Positions 17,622 to 25,683 are shown, counted from the first letter of the stretch. The stretch is 64,000 nucleotides of DNA from Cellulomonas flavigena DSM 20109 (GCF_000092865.1 NC_014151.1:2976001-3040000), one strand, 5' to 3'. Numbers and translations are program-made. The notes: a model not told the origin generated them from the sequence alone.

Positions 17622-18764
17622 TCAGAGCGCGAGGCCGACGAGCACGGGCTCGGGCTCCAGCACGACACCGAACCGGTCGCGCACGCCGTCACGCACCTCG
17701 CGGGCCAGCGCGACGACGTCGTCGGCGCGCGCCGCGCCGCGGTTCGTCAGCGCGAGGGTGTGCTTGGTGGACAGCGTCGCGGCACCCGACCCGTGGCCAC
17801 GGCCGAATCCGGCGTGCTCGATGAGCCACGCCGCGCTCGTCTTGACGGCGCCGTCCGGCAGCGGCCACCGCGGCGCGTCGGACGGCAACGCGTCGGCGTC
17901 GTGCGACGCGACGACGGGGTTGGTGAAGAACGAGCCGGCGCTCCACGTGTCGTGGTCGTCGGCATCGAGCACCATGCCCTTGCGCGCGCGCAGCGCGAGC
18001 ACGGCGGCGCGCACGTCGGCCAGCGGCGCCCGCTCGCCCACCGCGACGTCCAGCGCGCGGGCCAGCTCCGGGTATCCCACGGGCGACGACAGCGAACCCT
18101 GCTTCACCTGGAAGGTGACGTCGAGGACGACGTAGCGCGGCGTCGGGCCCCACGGCGCCGCCGGGTCCGCGGGGTCCGGGCGCGACGAGCGCTTGAGCAG
18201 GGACGTGCGGTAGCCGAAGCCGAGCGTCACGAACGGCAACGTGCGCACGCGCCCGCGCCCCCGGTCCCAGACGCGCACCTGCGAGATCGTCTGCGCGACG
18301 TCCTGCCCGTACGCGCCGACGTTCTGCACGGGTGTGGCGCCCGTGGACCCGGGGATCCCGGACAGCGCCTCGACGCCGACGAGCTCGTGCTCGACCGCGT
18401 ACGCGACGACGTCGTCCCACACCGTGCCCGCGGGCACGGTGAGCGTGACGCCGGCGCACGCCGACGCGTCGGGCACCGCCACGCCGCCGCGCACGTCACG
18501 CACCACGACCCCCGGGAAACCGGCGTCCGACGCGAGCACGTTGGAGCCGCCGCCGAGCACGAGCAGGGGCTCGCCCGACGCGTCCGCGTCGCGCACGACG
18601 TCCAGCAGCTCGGCCTCGGTGGTCGTCTCGACGTACCGGGCGACGGGCCCGCCCACGCGCAGGGTCGTGAGATCGGCGAGCGTCGGTGCGCCGGGGTGCC
18701 GCGGGACGGCAGGGTGCGCCGACGCGGGGGCCGGGCCGGGCAGGGCGCAGGTGTCGGGCTCCAC
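17622..18764 (-). CDS. murB: UDP-N-acetylmuramate dehydrogenase
   Basis: A 380-residue FAD enzyme that reduces UDP-GlcNAc-enolpyruvate to UDP-MurNAc with NADPH in cytoplasmic peptidoglycan synthesis. Visible landmarks are TTLRVGGPVARY, the FAD-binding LGGGSNVLASDAGFPGVVV, GIPGSTGATPVQNVGAYGQDV, YRTSLLKRS and GSFFTNPVV with the catalytic Ser, and a C-terminal AAWLIEHAGFGRG block. GTG at 18764 lies exactly six bases after a TAGCCT -10-like hexamer, so the mRNA is probably leaderless. That hexamer overlaps the stop codon of the upstream MFS gene. Confidence 0.95.
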   Translation of the reverse strand: MEPDTCALPGPAPASAHPAVPRHPGAPTLADLTTLRVGGPVARYVETTTEAELLDVVRDADASGEPLLVLGGGSNVLASDAGFPGVVVRDVRGGVAVPDASACAGVTLTVPAGTVWDDVVAYAVEHELVGVEALSGIPGSTGATPVQNVGAYGQDVAQTISQVRVWDRGRGRVRTLPFVTLGFGYRTSLLKRSSRPDPADPAAPWGPTPRYVVLDVTFQVKQGSLSSPVGYPELARALDVAVGERAPLADVRAAVLALRARKGMVLDADDHDTWSAGSFFTNPVVASHDADALPSDAPRWPLPDGAVKTSAAWLIEHAGFGRGHGSGAATLSTKHTLALTNRGAARADDVVALAREVRDGVRDRFGVVLEPEPVLVGLAL

Positions 18765-18776
18765 CCGCCCAGGCTA
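18765..18776 (-). promoter_or_regulatory. -10 element of leaderless murB transcript
   Basis: On the minus strand TAGCCT (18776 to 18771) is followed by six bases and the murB GTG. The same hexamer and spacing precede menC. It includes the TAG stop codon of the upstream MFS gene. No -35 box is clear. Confidence 0.6.
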
Positions 18777-20075
18777 GTCCGCGGTGCGCGTCCTGCTGTC
18801 GTCGAGGGCGTCGGCCGGCACCCGCGCGTTCTCGTGCCCGCTCCCGCGCGGCAGGGGCCGGGCGGCGCTCGTGACGAGCAGGCCGAGCACCACGGGCGCG
18901 AGGATCGCGAGCAGTGCCTGGCGGTACCCCACGTGCTCGGCGAGCAGGCCGAGCAGCGGCGGTCCGGCGAGGAACGCGGAGTAGCCGATGGTCGAGACGA
19001 CCGCGACCCGCTGGGCGGCGCGCAGCGGGTCGTCGGCGGCGGCGCTCATGCCTACCGGGAACCCGAGCGCGGCACCCATGCCCCACGCGGCCACGCCGAC
19101 GAGTGCGAGCCACAGCTGGTCGGCGAGGCCGAACACCAGCAGGCCGGCCCCGGCGAGGCCCACGCACAGGCGCAGCACGACGACGCGTCCGTACCGGTCG
19201 AGCAGTGCCGTGCCGAACAGGCGCATGGCCGTCATCGCGGTGACGAACAGCCCGAACCCGACCGCGCCGGTGGCGTGCGACGTGTCGAAGCCGTCGACGA
19301 CCGCGAGGCTCACCCAGTCGTTGGCCGCGCCCTCGGTGAGTGCGGCGGCGAGCACGACGAGGCCCAGGAGCAGGGTGCGCGGCTCGAGCCACGCGCCGAG
19401 CGCGCGCCGGGCGCCGCGGGGTGCGGGGTGCGCCTCCGTCCCGCCGGCGGGCGCGTCCGACGCGGGCACCGGCGCGGGCTCGGCGAGGAACGCGCGCACG
19501 CACAGCGCGACCGCGCCGGTGGACAGCACGACGACGACCGGCAGGTGCACCTGGACGGGGACGTGCAGCACGGCAGCGCCGGCCGCCACCCCGGCGGCCG
19601 CCATGGTCCCCACCGAGAAGCCCGCGTGGTAGCGCGGCATCACGGTGCGCCCGAGCCGCTGCTCGACGACCGCGCCCTCGATGTTCATGGCGGCGTCCCA
19701 CACCCCCGCGCCGATGCCCGCGAGCACGAGGCCGACGGCGACCACCACGACCTGCCCGAGCGCGACGCCGATCGAGCCGATCGCGAACCCCGACCCGTTG
19801 ACCACGGCGAACGCGAGCACGGTTCGCCGGGCGCCCCAGCGCTCCACCGCGAGCCCGGACAGCGGCAGCGCGGCGAGGGAGCCGAACGCACCGATGAGCA
19901 GCAGCACGCCCATGCGCTCGGGCGTGAGGTCGAGCGCGTCGCGCACGGCGGGCAGACGCGCCGCCCACGAGGCGAAGTTGATGCCGGAGAGCAGGAAGAC
20001 CCCGAAGACCGCGGCGGACGCGTGCCGGACGTCGCGCGGTGCGGGGACGTCCTGGACCTCGGCCACGCGGTTCAT
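18774..20075 (-). CDS. MFS transporter (YbjJ-like), second of a tandem pair
   Basis: A 433-residue transporter with 12 predicted membrane segments. The first helix region reads GINFASWAARLPAVRDAL, followed by motif-A-like sequence GLAVERWGARRT and conserved charges in GAGVWDAAMNIEGAVVE. This pattern resembles the YbjJ-type MFS group, whose substrates are poorly known. The ATG at 20075 has GGAGGTG seven bases upstream and overlaps the stop of the upstream paralogue by 4 bp. Alignable motifs show the two genes are paralogues. It is probably controlled through the twin palindromes upstream of the pair. Confidence 0.85.
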   Translation of the reverse strand: MNRVAEVQDVPAPRDVRHASAAVFGVFLLSGINFASWAARLPAVRDALDLTPERMGVLLLIGAFGSLAALPLSGLAVERWGARRTVLAFAVVNGSGFAIGSIGVALGQVVVVAVGLVLAGIGAGVWDAAMNIEGAVVEQRLGRTVMPRYHAGFSVGTMAAAGVAAGAAVLHVPVQVHLPVVVVLSTGAVALCVRAFLAEPAPVPASDAPAGGTEAHPAPRGARRALGAWLEPRTLLLGLVVLAAALTEGAANDWVSLAVVDGFDTSHATGAVGFGLFVTAMTAMRLFGTALLDRYGRVVVLRLCVGLAGAGLLVFGLADQLWLALVGVAAWGMGAALGFPVGMSAAADDPLRAAQRVAVVSTIGYSAFLAGPPLLGLLAEHVGYRQALLAILAPVVLGLLVTSAARPLPRGSGHENARVPADALDDSRTRTAD

Positions 20076-21466
20076 CGTGCACCTCCGCGCGCCGCGGGGC
20101 GAGCGGATCGCGTGCGGCCGCGCCGTCGCGTCGCACGACGAGGCAGTCCGTGGTGCCGTGCGTGCACGAGACGGACGAGTCGGTCGGCGTCGGAACCGTC
20201 GCGCGTCGGCGGACCGTCGGGCGCGGCCGGTGGCGCGGGCGCGTCGTCGTCCGTGCGCTCGCGCGCCACGGCGGGCGCGACGAGCACGCTCGCGACCATC
20301 GCGGCGACGATGAGGACGAGCGCGTGGCGCGCCCCGACGGACTGCGCGGCGAGCCCCAGCACGGGCGGCGCGACGAGGGACGCGACGGAGGCGAACGCCG
20401 AGACGACCGCGACACGGCCGGCCGCCCGCGCCGGGTCGTCGGACGCGGCGGCGATGCCGACCGGGACGGCGAGGGCGGCGCCCACGCCCCACAGCACCAC
20501 GCCGACGCACGCGAGGGGCAGGCTCGGCGCGAACCCGAAGACCAGCAGCCCGACGACCGACGACGAGCCGGACGCGCGCAGCACGGTGACGCGGCCGAAC
20601 CGGTCGACGAGGCGGATGCCGACCAGGCGCACGACGGTCATGGACGCGACGAAGAGGCCGAGCACCGCGCCGCCGACCGACTCCGAGCGCGCGAACCCGT
20701 CGACGACCGCGAGCGACAGCCAGTTGTTGGCGGCGCCCTCCGAGAACGCGGCTGCCAGCACCACGACGCCGACGAGCAGCGTGCGTGGCTCGCGCCACGC
20801 GTCGAGCGCGGTGCCGAGGCGGCGCACACCGCGCACGGGGGCGGCCCCGGTCGGGGAGACGAGCGACGCGCGCGCGGCCTCGGCCACCGACGGCGGCAGG
20901 ACGACGCCCGGCAGCGACGCGAGCCGCCACACGACCACCACGGCCGCCGTGAGCGGGAGCTGCACGCCGACCGGCACCCCGGTGGCGGAGGCCAGCGCCC
21001 CGGTGCCGGAGCCGAGGACGGCTCCGATCGAGAACGCGGCGTGGAACTGCGGGATGACGGTGCGGCCCATCGCGCGCTCGACGCGCGCGGACTCCACGTT
21101 GATGGCCACGTTGCCGAGCGCCACGGCCACGCCGTTGAGGAAGATGCCGGCGGCCAGGAGCGCTCGCGAGCCGACCGTGGGACCGACGCCGAGCAGGACC
21201 AGCGCGGCCGCGAGCACGAGCGTCGAGACCAGCAGGACGCGCCGGCTGCCCACCCGCTGCACGGCGGCGCCGGCGGCGGTGACGGTGAGCAGCGACCCGA
21301 CCGAGCCCACGAGCAGCAGGACGCCGAGATCGGCGGTGCTGAGGTCGAGCAGGTCGCGCACCGTCGGGATGCGGGCGAGCCAGCTCGCGAACGCGACGCC
21401 CGCGAGGGCGAACAGGCCGAGCAGCAGCAGGCGAGCACGGGCGACGGCGGGGGCAGGGCGGGGCAC
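20072..21466 (-). CDS. MFS transporter (YbjJ-like), first of a tandem pair
   Basis: A 464-residue transporter, paralogous to the next gene: GVAFASWLARIPTVRDLL, then AAVQRVGSRR and GNVAINVESARVERAMGRTV match the corresponding blocks there. About 12 membrane segments are followed by an unusual 55-residue hydrophilic tail rich in Arg, Asp and Pro (about 410-464). GTG at 21466 has GGAG upstream. It is divergent from a LacI-type regulator, with two TCGAATCGATT palindromes in the 198-bp spacer. The two products might form a heteromeric pair or take different substrates; that is speculation. Confidence 0.85.
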   Translation of the reverse strand: MPRPAPAVARARLLLLGLFALAGVAFASWLARIPTVRDLLDLSTADLGVLLLVGSVGSLLTVTAAGAAVQRVGSRRVLLVSTLVLAAALVLLGVGPTVGSRALLAAGIFLNGVAVALGNVAINVESARVERAMGRTVIPQFHAAFSIGAVLGSGTGALASATGVPVGVQLPLTAAVVVVWRLASLPGVVLPPSVAEAARASLVSPTGAAPVRGVRRLGTALDAWREPRTLLVGVVVLAAAFSEGAANNWLSLAVVDGFARSESVGGAVLGLFVASMTVVRLVGIRLVDRFGRVTVLRASGSSSVVGLLVFGFAPSLPLACVGVVLWGVGAALAVPVGIAAASDDPARAAGRVAVVSAFASVASLVAPPVLGLAAQSVGARHALVLIVAAMVASVLVAPAVARERTDDDAPAPPAAPDGPPTRDGSDADRLVRLVHARHHGLPRRATRRRGRTRSARPAARGGAR

Positions 21467-21521
21467 GTGGGTCTCCGGGTCAGGACGGGACGTCGCGCGG
21501 CGGGGGTGGGCCGCACGACGG

Positions 21522-21535
21522 TCGAATCGATTCGA
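21522..21535. promoter_or_regulatory. palindromic operator 1, LacI-type
   Basis: TCGAATCGATTCGA is a perfect 14-bp palindrome with a central CG, typical of LacI-family operators. Its centre is 30 bp from that of the second palindrome, so both face the same side of the helix. Confidence 0.7.
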
Positions 21536-21551
21536 GGAGCGTGCGCCGGTA

Positions 21552-21565
21552 TCGAATCGATTTGA
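21552..21565. promoter_or_regulatory. palindromic operator 2, LacI-type
   Basis: TCGAATCGATTTGA is the same palindrome with one changed base. It overlaps a possible plus-strand -35 (TTGAGG at 21562-21567), which would let the regulator repress its own gene. Confidence 0.68.
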
Positions 21566-21592
21566 GGGAACGCACCATGGTGCGGGTACGCT
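21562..21592 (+). promoter_or_regulatory. candidate promoter of the LacI-type regulator
   Basis: TTGAGG, a 19-base spacer and TACGCT (21587-21592) precede the regulator. The spacing is longer than ideal and no other -10 candidate is clear. Confidence 0.35.
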
Positions 21593-21664
21593 GGCCGCGA
21601 CGTCAAACGTCCTGCCCGACGTCGGACGCCGCCCCTCTCAGATCGCCGGTCCCGGAGGTCCGCC

Positions 21665-22732
21665 CTGTCCGCGCAGCGCACCACCCTGGCCGACGTCGCC
21701 GCGAGCGCCGGCGTGTCGGTCTCGACAGCCTCCCTCGCGTTCTCCGGCTCCGGGCCCATCGCCGAGGCGACCCGCTCACGGGTGCTCGAGGCCGCCCGGT
21801 CGCTCGGTTACGCCGGCCCCAACCCGCTCGGCCGCCAGCTGCGCCGCGGCCGCTCCGGCATCGTCGGCGTCATCATGGGCGACGCCCTGCGCCGCGCGTT
21901 CCGCGACCCCGTCGCCGTGCAGGTCCTCGACGGCCTGACGTCGACGCTCGGTCCGCTCGGCCTCGGCGTGCTGCTCGTCCCGGGCCCGAACGACCCGTCG
22001 CAGCCGGCCGTCGACCCGCTGCTGGAGTCCGCGGCGATGGACGTCGCGGTGCAGATGTGGGGCGGGACCACCGACGACCCCGTGCTGGGGATGCTGCGGC
22101 GGCGCGGCACGCCCACCGTGCTCGTCGAGGGGACGCCCCAGCCCGACGTCGCGGCGATCGGGATCGACGACCACGGCGGCATGACCGAGCTGACGCAGCA
22201 TCTGCTCACGCTCGGCCACACCCGCATCGCGACGGTCACGCTGCCGTTCGACCGCGACCGCCGCGAGGGCCCCGCCGACCGCGCGCGGCTCGGCGCGATC
22301 TCGTGGGAGATCACCCGGCGCCGGCTCGCCGGCGTCACGGACGCCGGCGTCACACCGACCGTGGTCTACGAGACCCCCGCGTCGCTCGTCGAGAACGGTG
22401 CGGCCGCGGGCCGAGCGCTGCTGAGCGCCGCCGACCGCCCGACAGCGGTCGTCTGCCAGTCGGACCTGCTCGCATCGGGCGTCGTGCTCGCCGCGCGCGA
22501 GCTGGGGCTGCGCGTGCCCCAGGACGTCTCGGTCGCCGGGTTCGACGGCCTCGACCTGCCGTGGCTCGCCCCCGACGTCCTGACGAGCGTGGCGCAGCCG
22601 CTCGCCGAGAAGGGCGCCGCGATCGGTGAGGCCGTCGCCGAGCTGCTCGCGGGCCGCGCGCCCGAGCCGCGCGTGCTCCCGGTCCGGCTGCGCACGGGCA
22701 CCACGACGGGCCCGGTCCCGCGCCGGCGCTGA
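21665..22732 (+). CDS. LacI-family transcriptional regulator, probable CTG start
   Basis: About 355 residues. The N-terminal helix-turn-helix reads TTLADVAASAGVSVSTAS, followed by a hinge and a periplasmic-binding-protein-like effector domain (GIVGVIMGDALRR through SVAGFDGLDLPWL and VAQPLAEKG). The HTH needs codons upstream of the first canonical start (GTG 21713), which would cut off its first helix. Between the frame's stop at 21563 and the HTH there is no ATG, GTG or TTG. CTG at 21665 has GGAGG six bases upstream and is the best start. It is divergent from the MFS pair; the effector is unknown. Confidence 0.87.
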   Translation: MSAQRTTLADVAASAGVSVSTASLAFSGSGPIAEATRSRVLEAARSLGYAGPNPLGRQLRRGRSGIVGVIMGDALRRAFRDPVAVQVLDGLTSTLGPLGLGVLLVPGPNDPSQPAVDPLLESAAMDVAVQMWGGTTDDPVLGMLRRRGTPTVLVEGTPQPDVAAIGIDDHGGMTELTQHLLTLGHTRIATVTLPFDRDRREGPADRARLGAISWEITRRRLAGVTDAGVTPTVVYETPASLVENGAAAGRALLSAADRPTAVVCQSDLLASGVVLAARELGLRVPQDVSVAGFDGLDLPWLAPDVLTSVAQPLAEKGAAIGEAVAELLAGRAPEPRVLPVRLRTGTTTGPVPRRR

Positions 22733-22825
22733 GCGCCCGAGAGCGCAGCGCCTGCGCGACGCAGCCGCGCTGCCCGACGCTCAGCGACGCGGCCCCTCAC
22801 GCCCGACGCGCTGCGCCGCGGCACC

Positions 22826-23254
22826 TCAGGAGAGGCGGACGACCGCCTGCGCCTTGCCGAGGACGCGCGCGCCCTTGACCGTCACGGTGAGGTCCACGCG
22901 TGCCGTGCCGGCGTCCGCGTCGAGCGCCCCGACGGTCGCGACGACCTCGACGGACGCCTCCCCCGGGTCCGGCACGGGCACGGGACGCGTGAACCGCGTC
23001 TGGTAGTCGACGACGGCACCGGGGTCCCCCGCCCAGTCGACGACGACCGTGACGGCGGCCCCCATGGTCCACATGCCGTGCGCGATGACGCCGGGCAGCC
23101 CGACGGACGCCGCCACGCGGTCGTTCCAGTGGATGGGGTTGAAGTCACCCGAGGCGCCCGCGTACCGCACGAGGCGGGCCCGGTCGACGGCGAGCGTGCG
23201 GCGTGCGACCTCCTGGCCGACCGCGAGGTCGGCGAGGGACGGGCGGCGGCTCAT
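22826..23254 (-). CDS. hadB: MaoC-family dehydratase, HadB-like
   Basis: A 142-residue hot-dog protein with the hydratase-2 catalytic pattern: Asp37 and His42 in GASGDFNPIHWND, then GLPGVIAHGMWTMG. In mycobacteria HadB is the catalytic half of the (3R)-hydroxyacyl-ACP dehydratase of FAS-II. In other actinobacteria the pair sits near rpmG and murB, as here, although its acyl substrate is less certain. It overlaps hadA by 4 bp (ATGA) and converges with the LacI-type gene. Confidence 0.87.
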   Translation of the reverse strand: MSRRPSLADLAVGQEVARRTLAVDRARLVRYAGASGDFNPIHWNDRVAASVGLPGVIAHGMWTMGAAVTVVVDWAGDPGAVVDYQTRFTRPVPVPDPGEASVEVVATVGALDADAGTARVDLTVTVKGARVLGKAQAVVRLS

Positions 23255-23703
23255 GCGTCGTCCTCGGGCCGCACGGCGAGCGTCGAGACGACGGTCGCCA
23301 CCGGGGCGCCGGACTCGTCGGCGATCTCGCAGCGGGTGGTGACCATCGACAGGCCGGCGCGCTGCGTCACCGCGTCGACGTGCAGCTCGGTGAGCAGCCG
23401 GTCGCCCGCGTGGACGGGGCGGTGGTGCGTGAAGCGCTCGTCGGCGTGCACCACGCGGCTGAAGTCGATGCCTGCGGCAGGGTCCTCGACGTACTGAGCC
23501 TCGGTGCGCTGCGCGATCACCACCGTGAACGTCACGGGTGCGACGACATCGGGGTGACCCAGCGCCCGCGCGGCCTCGACGTCGGTGTGGGCGGGGTGCG
23601 TGGCACCCGTCGCCTCGGCGAACTCGCGGATCTTCTCACGCGAGACCACATACACGTCGCCGGGCGGGTAGACCCGCCCGGCGTACGAGGTGTCGACCGG
23701 CAC
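23251..23703 (-). CDS. hadA: MaoC-like dehydratase partner, HadA-like
   Basis: About 150 residues with a single hot-dog domain: YPPGDVYVVSREKIREFAEATGA, then THPAHTDVEAARALGHPDVVAPVTF. The position equivalent to the HadB catalytic His motif is altered, in line with a non-catalytic substrate-binding partner. The GTG at 23703 (VPVDTSYAG) is chosen by family length; upstream in-frame codons are the antisense of rpmG and are not coding. It is translated after rpmG and coupled to hadB by a 4-bp overlap. Confidence 0.85.
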   Translation of the reverse strand: MPVDTSYAGRVYPPGDVYVVSREKIREFAEATGATHPAHTDVEAARALGHPDVVAPVTFTVVIAQRTEAQYVEDPAAGIDFSRVVHADERFTHHRPVHAGDRLLTELHVDAVTQRAGLSMVTTRCEIADESGAPVATVVSTLAVRPEDDA

Positions 23704-23735
23704 GATGCTCGATCGGGAGGTGCGCGTGGCCCGCG

Positions 23736-23906
23736 TCAGCGGGTCTCGCGGTGCACCGTGTGCTTGTTGTCCCGCGGGCAGAACTTCTTCATCTCGAGCC
23801 GGTCGGGGTTGTTCCGACGGTTCTTCTTGGTGATGTAGTTCCGCTCCTTGCACTCCGTGCAGGCGAGCGTGATCTTCGGGCGGACGTCCGCGCTCTTGCT
23901 GGCCAT
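23736..23906 (-). CDS. rpmG: 50S ribosomal protein L33
   Basis: A 56-residue basic protein, [16 protein letters not shown], with [22 protein letters not shown] and ending HTVHRETR. The ribbon has the first CxxC pair and one Cys of the second pair (FCPRDNKH), so a full four-cysteine zinc site is not present. ATG at 23906 has GAGGTG nine bases upstream. It lies downstream of tRNA-Thr and tRNA-Met and upstream of hadA, the usual actinobacterial arrangement. Confidence 0.95.
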   Translation of the reverse strand: MASKSADVRPKITLACTECKERNYITKKNRRNNPDRLEMKKFCPRDNKHTVHRETR

Positions 23907-24002
23907 GTTCGTGTCACCTCTCGCGCCCCGCGGGGGCTGCGTTCTTCTCCTGGCGCGCGCCGGCCGACGCGCGCTGCTGCGACGGATGTTCGCCGGACGT
24001 GG

Positions 24003-24076
24003 TAGCGGGAGCGGGATTCGAACCCGCGACACCACGATTATGAGCCGTGTGCTCTAACCACCTGAGCTATCCCGCC
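24003..24076 (-). tRNA. tRNA-Met (CAT anticodon)
   Basis: A 74-nt cloverleaf. The acceptor GGCGGGA pairs with TCCCGCT, the anticodon loop reads CTCATAA, and the T-arm contains GGTTCGAATCC. The bases after the discriminator A are CCA, so the 3' CCA appears encoded. Elongator versus initiator is not settled by eye; the paired position 1 (G-U) argues for elongator. Confidence 0.95.
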
Positions 24077-24134
24077 ACAGCGGTCGTGCCCCGGGCCGAC
24101 CGTCCGAGGACGACCGGCCCGCGACACACCACAG

Positions 24135-24207
24135 AGCCCCGAAAGGGAATCGAACCCTTGACCTTCTCCTTACCATGGAGACGCTCTGCCGACTGAGCTA
24201 TCGGGGC
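24135..24207 (-). tRNA. tRNA-Thr (GGT anticodon)
   Basis: A 73-nt cloverleaf with acceptor GCCCCGA/TCGGGGC, anticodon GGT in CATGGTAAG, and T-arm GGTTCGATTCC. It is first in the tRNA-Thr, tRNA-Met, rpmG, hadA, hadB series. Confidence 0.97.
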
Positions 24208-24217
24208 AGCGCGGACC

Positions 24218-24246
24218 AGAGTACACGGGCGCGGGGCCCGCGTGAA
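24218..24246 (-). promoter_or_regulatory. promoter of the tRNA-Thr/tRNA-Met/rpmG unit
   Basis: On the minus strand TTCACG (24246 to 24241), a 17-base spacer and TACTCT (24223 to 24218) precede the tRNA-Thr 5' end by 10 bases. The spacing is right for a housekeeping promoter. Confidence 0.6.
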
Positions 24247-24365
24247 ATCGGATCCCCCCGTCGCCGCGGACCCGCTCGACGAGCGCTCGAGGCCGCCTCC
24301 CCCACTCCGTGCCAAAGCGTTTCAGTTCGTCGCGGGCCGTCGAGCCCCGTGCCACGATCCGGCGC

Positions 24366-24785
24366 ATGCGCACCCCCCGTCGCGGCCGCACGGCCGCCGC
24401 ACTGTCCGTTCTCGCCCTGGTCACCCTCGCCGCCTGCAGCGGTGGCGACGAGGGTGTCGACCCCTCGACCGCCGACTGGCCCGCCGCGATCGACCCTGCC
24501 GAGGCCGACGGCGACTTCTTCGTCGTGTGGACCCGCGTCTCCGACAGCGACCAGGACCCGGTGCTGGCCGCCGAGGTCGACCGCCTCGCCGAGCAGGGCT
24601 ACGACGTCGAGCCGTGGTCGCCCGAGTGCCAGAGCGGCGCGAAGGACCGCCTCGTCGAGCTCACCGGCTTCCCCGAGCCGGCGGCCGTCGGCGTCGCGTT
24701 CGCGACCGCGGAGGACGCCGGCATCTTCGATACGCGCGACGAGGGCGCGACGGTCTCCCTCACCGAGGGCTCCTGGACCTGCTGA
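24366..24785 (+). CDS. small predicted lipoprotein, function unknown
   Basis: A 139-residue protein. A basic N terminus and hydrophobic stretch end in the lipobox LAAC (Cys24), followed by an acidic soluble domain of about 115 residues (DGDFFVVWTRVSDSD, EQGYDVEPWSPECQSGA, GVAFATAEDAGIFDT, ending SLTEGSWTC). I do not recognise the domain. One cysteine mid-chain and one at the C terminus could form a disulfide. ATG at 24366 follows TGC-CACGAT by seven bases. It is monocistronic, flanked by tRNA genes on the other strand and closed by the palindrome at 24821. Confidence 0.8.
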   Translation: MRTPRRGRTAAALSVLALVTLAACSGGDEGVDPSTADWPAAIDPAEADGDFFVVWTRVSDSDQDPVLAAEVDRLAEQGYDVEPWSPECQSGAKDRLVELTGFPEPAAVGVAFATAEDAGIFDTRDEGATVSLTEGSWTC

Positions 24786-24820
24786 GCGGGCGACCGGCCG
24801 CGACCGGCCGCACCGACGAC

Positions 24821-24852
24821 GAAGGGGGCGTCCTGATCAGGACGCCCCCTTC
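24821..24852. terminator. bidirectional terminator, 32-bp perfect palindrome
   Basis: GAAGGGGGCGTCCT, then GATC, then the exact complement form a 14-bp stem. It lies between the convergent lipoprotein gene and tRNA-Tyr and has short A/T ends on both sides, so it serves both strands. Confidence 0.9.
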
Positions 24853-24858
24853 GGTGCG

Positions 24859-24940
24859 TGGCGGGTGAGGGATTCGAACCCCCGTAGGCGTTGCCAGCTG
24901 ATTTACAGTCAGCCCCCTTTGGCCACTCGGGTAACCCGCC
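24859..24940 (-). tRNA. tRNA-Tyr (GTA anticodon)
   Basis: An 82-nt class II tRNA. The acceptor GGCGGGT pairs with ACCCGCC, the anticodon loop reads CTGTAAA, there is a long variable arm, and the T-arm contains GGTTCGAATCC. The discriminator is A. Confidence 0.96.
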
Positions 24941-25163
24941 AAGGGGCGCGCGGTCACGTGTCGGCCTCGGGACCGCGTCCGGAAGTGCATGGACGTCGGG
25001 CTCGACGCGTCCGCGTGAACGGCGTGCGGATGGAAGGATAGCAACTCCGAGAGGGGGCTCGTGCACATCGCCGCGTCGTGGGCTGCGGAACGGACGCCCG
25101 ACGCCGCACGGACCCCGCCGCAGGACCGTTGAGGCGCCCGCTCGGGCGCCGGGAGGGAGCAGC

Positions 25164-25661
25164 ATGGCGAGCGAGTCGTCGTTCGACGTCGTCAGCAAGG
25201 TCGACCGCCAGGAGGTCGACAACGCGCTGAACCAGGCCGCGAAGGAGATCACGCAGCGCTACGACTTCAAGGGCGTCGGTGCGTCCATCGCGTGGAGCGG
25301 CGAGAACGTCCTCATGATCGCGAACTCCCCCGAGCGCGTGCTGGCGGTGCTCGACGTCTTCCAGACGAAGCTCATCAAGCGGGGGATCTCGCTCAAGGCG
25401 CTCGACACCGGGGAGAACGAGCCCCAGCCGTCCGGCAAGGAGTACCGCCTCGTCGGCTCCATCAAGGAGGGCCTGAGCACCGAGGTCGCCAAGAAGCTCG
25501 CCAAGATCGTGCGCGACGAGGGCCCGAAGGGCGTCAAGACGCAGATCCAGGGCGACGAGCTGCGCGTCTCGGCCAAGAGCCGCGACGACCTGCAGGCGGT
25601 CATCGCGCTGCTGAAGAACGCGGACGTCGACGCGGCGCTGCAGTTCGTCAACTACCGCTGA
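25164..25661 (+). CDS. YajQ-family nucleotide-binding protein
   Basis: A 165-residue protein with the YajQ hallmarks: [20 protein letters not shown] at the N terminus, RYDFKGV, and [20 protein letters not shown] before [12 protein letters not shown]. It should fold as two ferredoxin-like domains. Family members bind nucleotides or nucleic acid, and one Xanthomonas member is a c-di-GMP effector; the role here is unknown. ATG at 25164 has GGGAGGGAG upstream. In-frame codons further upstream read through the tRNA-Tyr antisense region and are not coding. Confidence 0.92.
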   Translation: MASESSFDVVSKVDRQEVDNALNQAAKEITQRYDFKGVGASIAWSGENVLMIANSPERVLAVLDVFQTKLIKRGISLKALDTGENEPQPSGKEYRLVGSIKEGLSTEVAKKLAKIVRDEGPKGVKTQIQGDELRVSAKSRDDLQAVIALLKNADVDAALQFVNYR

Positions 25662-25683
25662 GCCCCGCAGCGCACCGCCACGG

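Noticed and set aside
15720..21938. Very long plus-strand open frame of over 2000 codons opposite the S33 peptidase, murB and MFS genes
   Set aside because: Its Arg/His/Gly-rich sequence has no domain logic. It is the antisense shadow of four well-supported minus-strand genes.
22733..22825. Terminator after the LacI-type gene
   Set aside because: Only a 6-bp stem (GCGCAG/CTGCGC) is visible, which is expected by chance at this GC content.
23736..25161. Genomic island or prophage attachment at the tRNA cluster
   Set aside because: The four tRNAs (with tRNA-Trp at 6684) are intact, there are no duplicated tRNA 3' ends, no integrase and no change of gene style around them.
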